Below, one piece after another: positions 1 to 5,143 of a stretch of 9,950 nucleotides of DNA. Position 1 is the stretch's first letter; each line of letters begins with the position of its first letter. The notes beneath the pieces are model-generated. The model did not search any database, had not been told where the DNA came from, and was given only the letters and a program-made list of their open reading frames with translations. Made by a program: the position numbers and the translations under genes. The DNA is from Oscillospiraceae bacterium (GTDB taxonomy: Bacteria > Bacillota > Clostridia > Oscillospirales > Ruminococcaceae), in contig JAGALG010000234.1 of assembly GCA_017848075.1 (NCBI GenBank), positions 1 to 9,950 of the forward strand. Reading direction: 5' to 3'.

Positions 1-303
1 ACCAAAATCTCCGGTACCTGCGGCCGATTGATGTGCTGTCTGAAATATGAACAGAACGCTTATGAAGATCTGATCCGCATCACCCCTCGTGTTGGTTCCT
101 ATGTTGCTACCAGCGAAGGCAAAGGTACAGTTGTTGAGATCAGTCTGTTGACCGGTTTGGTGAAAGTTCGTCTGGACAAAGCAGCGGATGGCGCTCCCAT
201 GGTCTTTGACCGTAAGGCAGTCAAACTGCTGAAAGAAGGCCAGCGTCAGAAGGAAGACAAAAAATCGAAAGAAGAAGAATCCTTGAAAGCTCTGGAAAGT
301 TAG
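1..303 (+). CDS. ricT: RicT (PSP1-domain) protein, C-terminal part; 5' end outside window
   Basis: The frame is open from the first base of the window and ends at TAG 301-303, leaving the last 100 residues of a larger protein. The start of this fragment, TKISGTCGRLMCCLKYE, closely matches the conserved core of Bacillus RicT (YaaT), including the Cys residues at fragment positions 7, 12 and 13. In B. subtilis, RicT forms the Ric complex with RicA and RicF; conserved cysteines of this kind bind a [4Fe-4S] cluster, and the complex acts with RNase Y in mRNA processing and influences sporulation and competence. After the PSP1 core the fragment carries a small beta-rich segment (GSYVATSEGKGTVVEI) and a lysine/glutamate-rich tail, which is probably disordered. 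The ATG at position 28 is internal, not the start. The family call is firm; the rest of the protein cannot be judged here. Confidence 0.92.
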   Translation, partial: TKISGTCGRLMCCLKYEQNAYEDLIRITPRVGSYVATSEGKGTVVEISLLTGLVKVRLDKAADGAPMVFDRKAVKLLKEGQRQKEDKKSKEEESLKALES

Positions 304-338
304 CTTTGTGCAACTTGGTGTCTTTCCTGAATTTACAC

Positions 339-366
339 TTGACATTTTTCGTTATTATGCTACAAT
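339..366 (+). promoter_or_regulatory. Vegetative promoter for the ferredoxin gene
   Basis: A perfect -35 box TTGACA (339-344) lies 16 nt before TACAAT (361-366), a five-of-six match to the -10 consensus. The -10 is extended by TG at 358-359. The elements sit 35 nt downstream of the ricT stop codon and about 42 nt upstream of the ferredoxin start, so the ferredoxin probably has its own strong housekeeping-sigma promoter. The boxes are seen directly; activity is inferred. Confidence 0.82.
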
Positions 367-408
367 ATAGGTAAATCAAAAACCACTACTTAATATGGAG
401 GTATCATT

Positions 409-579
409 ATGGCATACAAAATTAAAGCAGATTGCATTAGCTGTGGTGCTTGTGAGGCTGAATGCCCAGTAGGCGCTATCTCCGCAGGTGCAGACAAATA
501 CGAAATCGATCCTGGCAAATGCATCTCTTGTGGTGCTTGCGCTGGTGTTTGCCCAGTTGGCGCTCCTGTAGAAGAATAA
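409..579 (+). CDS. 2[4Fe-4S] bacterial-type ferredoxin (56 residues)
   Basis: A 56-residue clostridial-type ferredoxin, a soluble low-potential electron carrier used by pyruvate:ferredoxin oxidoreductase, hydrogenases and similar anaerobic redox enzymes. The two cluster motifs are complete: C9-C12-C15-C19-Pro and C38-C41-C44-C48-Pro. Each motif supplies three ligands to one cluster and the fourth ligand to the other, in the usual pseudo-twofold arrangement. Length is typical for the family. The start ATG (409-411) follows GGAGG at 397-401 with 7 nt spacing. The gene is flanked by its own promoter and by a terminator, so it appears to be monocistronic. It is easy to miss because it is so short. 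The specific redox partners cannot be read from the context. Confidence 0.97.
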   Translation: MAYKIKADCISCGACEAECPVGAISAGADKYEIDPGKCISCGACAGVCPVGAPVEE

Positions 580-591
580 TCTACGAATATG

Positions 592-620
592 AAGCCGTGG
601 TTTTACCACGGCTTTTTATT
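592..620 (+). terminator. Rho-independent terminator after the ferredoxin gene
   Basis: A perfect 9-bp stem (592-600 with 606-614, AAGCCGTGG/CCACGGCTT) with a 5-nt loop is followed by a T-rich run (TTTTTATTTTTG). It starts 12 nt after the ferredoxin stop codon. It should end most ferredoxin transcripts, though some readthrough into the gene at 658 is possible. Confidence 0.9.
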
Positions 621-657
621 TTTGTAAGCCTGGACTGACAAAAGGAGGTCTCGATTC

Positions 658-1350
658 ATGGCAAAAGCTTTTGAACCAAACGATATGGAAATGTTAAAAA
701 AGAAGTACGGTTTGGATAAGCCGGGAGAAAAAACAGCTGTGATTTCCGGCCCCTTCTCCTGTTCTTGTCAGCCAGGAGTAACAAATAGATCCGCTGTGCC
801 TCTTCCAATTTACCCTGGTGACAGCATTGGCCCTCTAAAGCTTGGAATAGATCGCAGCGAAATGGAAGCACAGTTGGAACAGCTCTGTCAGCAAGTCGGT
901 ATGGCAGAAACGCTATCCATTGACTGCAAGGAGACATCCGCGCACAGCTCCGGCTATCTGCTGCGTTACTTTATGGGGGGAAGCATGTTCCTCGTGGACT
1001 ACAATGAACAGCATCGAGCCATCAGTATCTCAGTTCATCGGGACACCAGCTCCATAGCAGAAGTCACCTTATTTGGACAGCCGGTTTTCTCCATGGAGGC
1101 CATCGACCTCATGTCTTTCCTTCAAGAAAAAGACCATTGTGCCTTTGACACTGACGATGCACTGTTTTGCAGTCAGTTTACCTGTCCAAGACTTGGATTG
1201 CGCCTGTGGAGGGACTTCGGCCCCAGTCCAGAACAGGTGGCCGATCCCAACTGGAAAGAAAAATTGGATGAAGACGAAGGCTTTCTCCTCACATTTCCTC
1301 TTGTTACTGTTTTTAATCCGGAATATGGAAGTCAATTATATTATCTATAA
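658..1350 (+). CDS. Uncharacterised cytosolic protein (230 residues)
   Basis: This is a real gene: it has a strong ribosome binding site (AAAGGAGG, 641-648, 9 nt before ATG), is open to TAA 1348-1350 and ends at a terminator. I do not recognise a named family. No signal peptide or membrane segment is visible. Residues 1-45 look flexible and include an SCSCQPG segment. Around residue 51, YPGDSIGPLKLGIDRSEMEA resembles an 'IGPLKLGxxxxE' signature that recurs in many small uncharacterised bacterial proteins, some thought to be immunity-like; this resemblance is from memory and weak. A second segment (about residues 143-190) has alternating hydrophobic residues, then LGLRLWRDF, and the C-terminus is acidic and then hydrophobic. 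No toxin gene lies nearby, so an immunity role is not supported. No separate promoter is obvious in the 35 nt between the preceding terminator and the ribosome binding site, so expression may depend on readthrough. Confidence 0.8.
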   Translation: MAKAFEPNDMEMLKKKYGLDKPGEKTAVISGPFSCSCQPGVTNRSAVPLPIYPGDSIGPLKLGIDRSEMEAQLEQLCQQVGMAETLSIDCKETSAHSSGYLLRYFMGGSMFLVDYNEQHRAISISVHRDTSSIAEVTLFGQPVFSMEAIDLMSFLQEKDHCAFDTDDALFCSQFTCPRLGLRLWRDFGPSPEQVADPNWKEKLDEDEGFLLTFPLVTVFNPEYGSQLYYL

Positions 1351-1385
1351 AAAGGAGCCCAGTTGGATTTCCGGGCTCCTTTTTT
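1351..1385. terminator. Bidirectional terminator between convergent genes
   Basis: AAAGGAGCCC (1351-1360) pairs with GGGCTCCTTT (1373-1382) around a 12-nt loop. The hairpin has a T run on the plus strand (to 1385) and, because the left arm starts with an A run, a T run on the minus strand too. It begins right after the stop codon of the plus-strand gene ending at 1350 and lies about 31 nt past the stop of the minus-strand gene ending at 1417, so it probably serves both. Confidence 0.85.
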
Positions 1386-1416
1386 ACATTTTCCATATGA
1401 AAGGGAATCTAAAAGT

Positions 1417-1626
1417 CTAGCTTCCCTTCTTTGTCACCTTGCGCTGATTACCGTCTGGATCGACAATAACCATGTTCTGCAGCTGGCTCTCCAAATTGCC
1501 ACGGAACAAAGCGATATATTCTTTCCTGAGACGGGTCTGTTCTTCTTTTTCCGCCTCGGTCAAACCCTCTGGGGTACGGGATTTACGGGCCAGCTCGTTA
1601 ATACGGTCCAGTTTGTTGTTTTCCAC
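1417..1626 (-). CDS. ynzC: DUF896 / UPF0291 protein, YnzC-like
   Basis: A 69-residue protein of the DUF896 (UPF0291) family. The N-terminal half is a helical hairpin: RINELARKSR, then LTEAEKEEQTRLRKEYI, the characteristic family pattern. The C-terminal half holds the conserved 'VDPDGN' motif (IVDPDGNQRKV). Family members are small soluble proteins of unknown biochemical role; B. subtilis ynzC lies in the SOS-induced yneA operon. Translation starts at GTG 1624-1626. The choice is set by AGAGGTGA, which overlaps the stop codon of the upstream carboxypeptidase, and by homology; the nearby ATG (1631-1633) is out of frame and soon meets a stop. The gene begins 3 nt after the upstream stop, so it is the last gene of the prmA operon and probably translationally coupled. 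Here it is away from yneA/lexA, so SOS control is not indicated. Confidence 0.9.
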   Translation of the reverse strand: MENNKLDRINELARKSRTPEGLTEAEKEEQTRLRKEYIALFRGNLESQLQNMVIVDPDGNQRKVTKKGS

Positions 1627-1629
1627 TAA

Positions 1630-2421
1630 TCATTCACCTCTCAATTGCTCTAAATATTCCTCTAGGCACAAATTAGCTTCTTTGATTGCTGCGGCATGCT
1701 CTACGCCAACATACCGATAATGCCAGGATTCATAAATAATTTTCGTAATATCCTGTTTATCCTCTGGATAGCGCAGAATAAAGCCATATTCTGCGGCGTG
1801 GGATAGAAGCCATTTGCCAGCACTTGTGGTGGCAAACGCTGGATCCAGCGTTTGTTGCGTTGGCGTCACAATATCAGCTGCAAGGCCCGTGTGATGTTCA
1901 CTGGTACCTGGTACTGCGATCATTGTTGCAGTAATTCTCTCTGCTTCTTCTTTCGATTTACCATAGGACATTTGTACAGCCACTTCAGCATCAAACAGCT
2001 CCTGTTGGCGCTGGATACTGCGATATGCAGAGCAAATCATCAAATCTACACCATCCGCTTTGGCATCTACAATCATCTGCTTCATGGCATCTGCAACACG
2101 GGCGTCCATCTTAAAGTTTCCCTGCACCACTGCTGTTTCTACAGTAAAATCCGAAGGGAGAGGATTGTCTGGATTTGCCAAGAGAAGTTCCCAAGTATCG
2201 GTCAAATCAACTTTGGATTCTTCTTCGTCTTGCTCCTGTCCCTCTTTTTGGATGGATTCATGTTCATCCTCACTATTATCTTTCTGCGGTGGTTCTTCAC
2301 TGTTTTCCGACTGAATCTCAACTGGCACTTGCTGAGAATAATCCGTTAACAGCACGCCAACAGCGGTTATCGCTGCAGAAAGCAACAAGACCACCAAAGT
2401 AACAATCATTTTTCCATTCAT
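1630..2421 (-). CDS. Membrane-anchored M15B carboxypeptidase (VanY / LdcB type)
   Basis: Zinc peptidase of family M15B, which trims the C-terminal D-alanine (DD- or LD-carboxypeptidase) from peptidoglycan stem peptides outside the cell. Of 263 residues, about 5-25 form one hydrophobic N-terminal segment (signal anchor, no lipobox or clear cleavage site). Residues about 35-72 are a very acidic Glu/Gln/Ser-rich linker. The catalytic domain follows: SAYRSIQRQQ (131-140), the zinc motif SEHHTGLAAD (174-183, ligands H176 and D183), and ESWHYRYVG (231-239, catalytic E231 and ligand H234). All key residues are present. I chose ATG 2419-2421 because AGGGAGA precedes it by a normal distance and it sits 10 nt after the rsmE stop; an in-frame start at 2526 would overlap rsmE by about 95 nt and spoil the signal anchor. 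Whether it cuts D-Ala-D-Ala or L-Lys/Dap-D-Ala cannot be decided, and vancomycin resistance is not implied. Confidence 0.9.
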   Translation of the reverse strand: MNGKMIVTLVVLLLSAAITAVGVLLTDYSQQVPVEIQSENSEEPPQKDNSEDEHESIQKEGQEQDEEESKVDLTDTWELLLANPDNPLPSDFTVETAVVQGNFKMDARVADAMKQMIVDAKADGVDLMICSAYRSIQRQQELFDAEVAVQMSYGKSKEEAERITATMIAVPGTSEHHTGLAADIVTPTQQTLDPAFATTSAGKWLLSHAAEYGFILRYPEDKQDITKIIYESWHYRYVGVEHAAAIKEANLCLEEYLEQLRGE

Positions 2422-2431
2422 ATTTTTCTCC

Positions 2432-3154
2432 CTACATGTTAGCGGTTTCATACATGATAATGGACAAGGCTGCCAGTGGCGCCGTTTCACAGCGAAGAAT
2501 ACGCTTGCCCAAAGAAATGCTTGCAATACCCTGCTCCAACGCCTGTTTTACCTCTTCTTCCTCAAAGCCGCCCTCTGCTCCGACCATAATGGAAAGAGAG
2601 CTTACAGCGCCCTCCAACTCCTTACGGAAGGAAGAAGTACTGTTTTCATAAAAAAGAATCGCTTTTTCATCCTGTTTCATAGCTTCCAAAGCTTGTCCAT
2701 AGTCCAGCATAGGTAAAACCTGTGGGATGCGGCCTCTGCCGCACTGTTTTGCTGCCTCCAGTGCGATACGATTGTAGCGCTCCAGCTTCTTAGCCATGGA
2801 CTTGGCATCCGGCCGGGAGACGCAACGCTTGGTCTGCACTGGGACGATCGCAGAAACGCCCAACTCTACCGCTTTTTGAATAATCAACTCCATTTTATCG
2901 GACTTCGGCATCGCCTGATACAGTGTCACCGAAACACTGGGCTCTGTTTCCGATGGATAAACTCGCTCTACAGCCAATTCTACCTGTTTCTCATCAAGAG
3001 ACTGAATCACACAATCGTAGTCATTGCCCTGACAATCACAGGCTGTCAGCTTTTCACCTGGATGCATCCGTAGAACCTTGGTAATATGTTTGGCATCATC
3101 ACCACAGATGATGCCTTTTGTTTCATCAATGCTTTCTGTAAAAAAACGAGGCAT
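2432..3154 (-). CDS. rsmE: 16S rRNA (uracil1498-N3)-methyltransferase RsmE
   Basis: RsmE transfers a methyl group from S-adenosylmethionine to N3 of U1498 in the 30S decoding region. The 240-residue length is typical. It has an N-terminal PUA-like domain (about 1-70) and a SPOUT domain with the deep trefoil knot (about 72-240). Visible signatures are KSDKMELIIQKAVELGV (84-100), EAAKQCGR (133-140), GAEGGF (192-197) and LGKRILRCETA (215-225), the last two forming the cofactor-binding knot. The ATG at 3152-3154 lies 3 nt after the prmA stop, with AGAGGA overlapping the end of prmA as its ribosome binding site, so the two are tightly coupled. The prmA-rsmE pairing is common in Firmicutes, often downstream of dnaK-dnaJ, but here the pair heads its own operon. 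Confidence 0.97.
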   Translation of the reverse strand: MPRFFTESIDETKGIICGDDAKHITKVLRMHPGEKLTACDCQGNDYDCVIQSLDEKQVELAVERVYPSETEPSVSVTLYQAMPKSDKMELIIQKAVELGVSAIVPVQTKRCVSRPDAKSMAKKLERYNRIALEAAKQCGRGRIPQVLPMLDYGQALEAMKQDEKAILFYENSTSSFRKELEGAVSSLSIMVGAEGGFEEEEVKQALEQGIASISLGKRILRCETAPLAALSIIMYETANM

Positions 3155-3157
3155 GGC

Positions 3158-4111
3158 TTATCCTCTTACCTTGCAAGCCAGTGCAACCCAGCCGCCCTGT
3201 GTCCGTTCTTCGATCACTTCGATGCCCTGAGCATTCATTGCCGCTACCACATCATCACGACGGTCATCGATAATACCAGAGGCGATGAAAATACCGTCCT
3301 GCACCAAATATTTTGCTACATCATCACAGAGACGGATAATGATATCTGCTACAATATTCGCAACAATCACATGGAAGCTGCCCTCTACCTGAGAGGTCAA
3401 ATCTCCCTTATGGAAAGCAATCCGATCATCCACCTGATTCAGTGTCGCATTTTCACCGGCTACTTTTACTGCCACTTCATCAATGTCACAGCCGATAATA
3501 TTTTTTGCACCCAGCAGTGCAGCAGTGATTGCCAAAATACCGCTGCCACAACCCACATCCAGTACGGTATCTTCTGGAGTCAGATATTTTTCCAGCAGTT
3601 CCATGCAAAGGCTGGTGGTGTGGTGCGTGCCAGTACCAAAAGCCATACCCGGATTCAGGGTCAGAACTACTTCGTTCTCCTTCGCTTCATATTCTTCCCA
3701 CGCTGGGCGAACGACCAATTTTTCACCGATTTTTACAGTATGGTAGTATTTCTGCCATGCGGTAGACCAATCTTCCTCATCCACACTGTCGGTTTCCAAG
3801 GTCAGACGGCCATATTCTCCTGTCTCATCCTGTACTTTCAGCTGAGCCAGCAAAGAACGAACCGCAGACAGCTCCTCCATACCCTGTGCATTATCTGCTA
3901 CATAGAGCTTTACATTTGTCTCACAGCCATCCATCTGCGCCATCAGTTCTTCATCAATATAATCCCAATGTGGGGTTGTATCTTTCAGGAACTGCTCAAA
4001 ATCAGCAGCATCTTCCACGATAAAACCTTTGATACCAATATTCATCAAACCTGCAGTCAGAGGTTCAATACCAGCGGTGGTGGTGTAGATTTTCACTTCA
4101 GTCCAGTTCAT
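3158..4111 (-). CDS. prmA: Ribosomal protein L11 methyltransferase PrmA
   Basis: PrmA methylates ribosomal protein L11 using S-adenosylmethionine. The 317-residue protein has the N-terminal substrate-recognition domain (about 1-110, starting with the family-typical MNWTEVKIYTT) and a C-terminal Rossmann-fold methyltransferase domain. Signatures are PGMAFGTGTHHTT (154-166), motif I LDVGCGSGILAI (184-195), acidic GCDID (207-211) and NIVAD (252-256), matching the expected active-site pattern. Two in-frame ATGs exist, at 4115-4117 and 4109-4111. AAGGAG at 4119-4124 is only 1 nt from the first but 7 nt from the second, so the second is chosen; homologues also begin at MNWTE. It is the first gene of the prmA-rsmE-carboxypeptidase-DUF896 operon and has a structured leader upstream. 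Confidence 0.97.
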   Translation of the reverse strand: MNWTEVKIYTTTAGIEPLTAGLMNIGIKGFIVEDAADFEQFLKDTTPHWDYIDEELMAQMDGCETNVKLYVADNAQGMEELSAVRSLLAQLKVQDETGEYGRLTLETDSVDEEDWSTAWQKYYHTVKIGEKLVVRPAWEEYEAKENEVVLTLNPGMAFGTGTHHTTSLCMELLEKYLTPEDTVLDVGCGSGILAITAALLGAKNIIGCDIDEVAVKVAGENATLNQVDDRIAFHKGDLTSQVEGSFHVIVANIVADIIIRLCDDVAKYLVQDGIFIASGIIDDRRDDVVAAMNAQGIEVIEERTQGGWVALACKVRG

Positions 4112-4117
4112 AATCAT

Positions 4118-4279
4118 ACTCCTTGTATTATTTATTTTATATATTACAATTTATCCTTTCGCAAATCTTTGCTTGCCCTGTATGATACCGCAAAAGCGAA
4201 GCTTGCAGGGGTATCATTGTCCATAACAGGAGGCCGCGATGCGTTTTGCAGCGCGTATGGCCTTGGACATCCTGTATTA
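4118..4279 (-). ncRNA. Candidate structured 5' leader RNA of the prmA operon
   Basis: This stretch between the putative promoter and prmA has no convincing ORF but dense pairing potential in the minus-strand RNA. CAGGA (4274-4270) can pair with TCCTG (4231-4227), enclosing a nested stem: GGC 4262-4260 with GCC 4234-4232, CGCG 4255-4252 with CGCG 4238-4235, and TGC 4250-4248 with GCA 4242-4240, closed by a 5-nt loop. The bulge TGTCCA (4269-4264) complements TGGACA (4223-4218) just outside, which would make a pseudoknot or an alternative helix. A second hairpin pairs TGATACC (4216-4210) with GGTATCA (4189-4183), extended by GCAA/TTGC. CCCTG (4210-4206) can instead pair with CAGGG (4180-4176). 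The 60 nt before the start codon are A/T-rich and look unstructured. I recognise no known riboswitch or T-box signature. The pairings are seen by eye; function is inferred. Confidence 0.45.
4119..4124 (-). promoter_or_regulatory. Ribosome binding site that decides the prmA start
   Basis: AAGGAG on the minus strand lies 7 nt upstream of ATG 4109-4111 and 1 nt upstream of ATG 4115-4117. The spacing favours the downstream codon, giving the start MNWTE. Confidence 0.8.
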
Positions 4280-4285
4280 ACAGTT

Positions 4286-4306
4286 ATTATACCATAGTTT
4301 TGTCAA
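4286..4306 (-). promoter_or_regulatory. Candidate promoter of the prmA operon
   Basis: On the minus strand a consensus TATAAT (4291-4286) is preceded by TGG (4294-4292), forming an extended -10. A perfect TTGACA (4306-4301) lies only 9 nt upstream, too close to serve as the -35 for this -10; at the proper 17-nt distance there is no good -35 box. The extended -10 may suffice, which would place the RNA start near 4279, just before the structured leader. The TTGACA also directly abuts the T-rich tail of the upstream terminator. Confidence 0.6.
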
Positions 4307-4347
4307 AAAGAATAGAAAGAGCGCCGCTAAATCCCTTTAGCGGCGCT
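4306..4347 (-). terminator. Terminator after spoVM
   Basis: A perfect 12-bp inverted repeat (4347-4336 with 4331-4320, AGCGCCGCTAAA/TTTAGCGGCGCT) with a 4-nt loop starts 4 nt past the spoVM stop codon. On the minus strand it is followed by the T-rich but interrupted tail CTTTCTATTCTTTTT. It should end the rlmN-to-spoVM operon. The plus-strand side (AATTTTAT) is weaker. Confidence 0.85.
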
Positions 4348-4351
4348 AATT

Positions 4352-4441
4352 TTATGGCAATGGTTCTTCTTTTTGAATTTTAAAGACAAGCCGCAGGATT
4401 CCAGCCAGCAATTTCGGACTTTTTACCACAACGATCTTCAT
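4352..4441 (-). CDS. spoVM: Stage V sporulation protein SpoVM (29 residues)
   Basis: A 29-residue peptide beginning MKIVVVKSPKLLAGILRLVF, matching SpoVM in length and pattern (B. subtilis SpoVM, 26 residues, begins MKFYTIKLPKFLGGIVR). In Bacillus SpoVM is an amphipathic helix made in the mother cell that embeds in the forespore outer membrane by sensing its convex curvature, and anchors the coat ATPase SpoIVA. Pro9, important in Bacillus for its membrane-binding shape, is conserved, as are basic residues at 2, 7, 10 and 17. The C-terminal tail KIQKEEPLP is slightly longer and more charged. The start ATG 4439-4441 follows GGGAGG with good spacing. Position also fits: in B. subtilis spoVM lies directly downstream of thiN, as here. 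It is followed immediately by a terminator. Its presence implies that the organism forms endospores, or recently did. Confidence 0.93.
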   Translation of the reverse strand: MKIVVVKSPKLLAGILRLVFKIQKEEPLP

Positions 4442-4473
4442 AGCGATTCCTCCCTGACAGTTCATTTACTATC

Positions 4474-4479
4474 ATTATA
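4474..4479 (-). promoter_or_regulatory. Candidate -10 element upstream of spoVM
   Basis: The 57-nt gap between thiN and spoVM, wider than the other gaps in this operon, contains CGTATAAT on the minus strand, with TATAAT at 4479-4474. It resembles a housekeeping -10 and is a partial match (six of eight) to the sporulation sigma-E -10 CATACAAT. No convincing -35 of either type is seen. B. subtilis spoVM is transcribed by sigma-E, so a separate sporulation promoter would be expected here, but the sequence does not settle which factor uses it. Confidence 0.35.
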
Positions 4480-4498
4480 CGGAGAAAGAATCATTTGG

Positions 4499-5143
4499 TT
4501 ACAAAAGCTGCTGCTCCCGGGTGCAAATAATCACTGCAATGCCTTCTTTTAAAGAAATAGTCGCATCTTTCCCCGGGAGGAAGTGATTGCTGACTCCCAG
4601 CGGAAATGTATTGGTCAACTCTGCATCTTCCAACGGATAGAACAGATTTCTCAGCGTAACACCTTTACAACAGTTGGAATGGGAAAAAACAGACAGCACA
4701 AAGTCTTCATGGCACGGCACAGTCAATTCCTGAGCGCCTGTCAGGGCATAGATTGCCAAGCCTTCGTCCTCAATGGATGCCCTCACCCCATGAACGGCAG
4801 CGTAAACGATAGACTGAATGTTAGCAATGGTATGGTCCAAACGACCACCACACATGCCTAGGAGCAACAGATCCTTATAACCTCGCTCCATGGCAACCTT
4901 AATAGCCAACATCGTATCTGTATCGTCCTTTTCCACCGGATATTCCATTACCGGGCAGTCTTTTGGGATCGTTCCTTCATAGGAATCAAAATCACCCAGC
5001 AGTAAATCCGGCATCCGACCCATCTGCTGGCAGTAATGCAGTCCTCGATCGGCAGCAATAACAAAGTCATTTTCCCCAATCAGACGACTTACATAGGCAA
5101 GATCTTTGATCTCACCGCCTCCAATAATCACACAGCGCATCAT
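4499..5143 (-). CDS. thiN: Thiamine pyrophosphokinase
   Basis: ThiN transfers pyrophosphate from ATP to thiamine, making thiamine pyrophosphate, the cofactor of pyruvate:ferredoxin oxidoreductase, transketolase and related enzymes. The 214-residue protein has the catalytic alpha/beta domain (about 1-130) with AADRG (30-34), LLLGDFDS (47-54), EKDDTDT (71-77) and GGRLDHT (99-105), the acidic and Gly-rich motifs that bind magnesium and ATP. A C-terminal beta-sandwich thiamine-binding domain follows (about 135-214, including FPLGVSNHF). The likely start is ATG 5141-5143, whose ATGA overlaps the rsgA stop, indicating translational coupling; a second ATG (5138-5140) follows directly, and an in-frame GTG 12 nt upstream is less likely. 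In B. subtilis rpe lies between rsgA and thiN; here it is absent. Confidence 0.96.
   Translation of the reverse strand: MMRCVIIGGGEIKDLAYVSRLIGENDFVIAADRGLHYCQQMGRMPDLLLGDFDSYEGTIPKDCPVMEYPVEKDDTDTMLAIKVAMERGYKDLLLLGMCGGRLDHTIANIQSIVYAAVHGVRASIEDEGLAIYALTGAQELTVPCHEDFVLSVFSHSNCCKGVTLRNLFYPLEDAELTNTFPLGVSNHFLPGKDATISLKEGIAVIICTREQQLL

Noticed and set aside
1401..1428. AAGGGAA/TTCCCTT inverted repeat spanning the DUF896 stop codon
   Set aside because: It has only 7 bp with a 14-nt loop and no T run, and a much better terminator follows at 1351-1385. Probably chance.
1630..2421. Vancomycin resistance gene vanY
   Set aside because: The fold is VanY-like, but no vanH, vanA, vanX, vanR or vanS is present, and such carboxypeptidases are common housekeeping wall enzymes.
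2422..2526. 35-codon upstream extension of the carboxypeptidase frame
   Set aside because: It would overlap rsmE by about 95 nt and put unrelated residues before a clear signal anchor. ATG 2419-2421 has a good ribosome binding site.
4118..4279. T-box or SAM riboswitch ahead of the SAM-dependent methyltransferase gene prmA
   Set aside because: I found no T-box AGGGTGGNACCGCG element, no antiterminator/terminator pair and no recognisable SAM riboswitch core. The leader is listed only as a structured candidate.
3086..4297. 403-codon plus-strand open frame opposite prmA and the leader
   Set aside because: It is antisense to PrmA, which is intact by motif and start site. The translated sequence is Cys/His/Phe-rich and has no recognisable domain; the frame stays open by chance of codon use.
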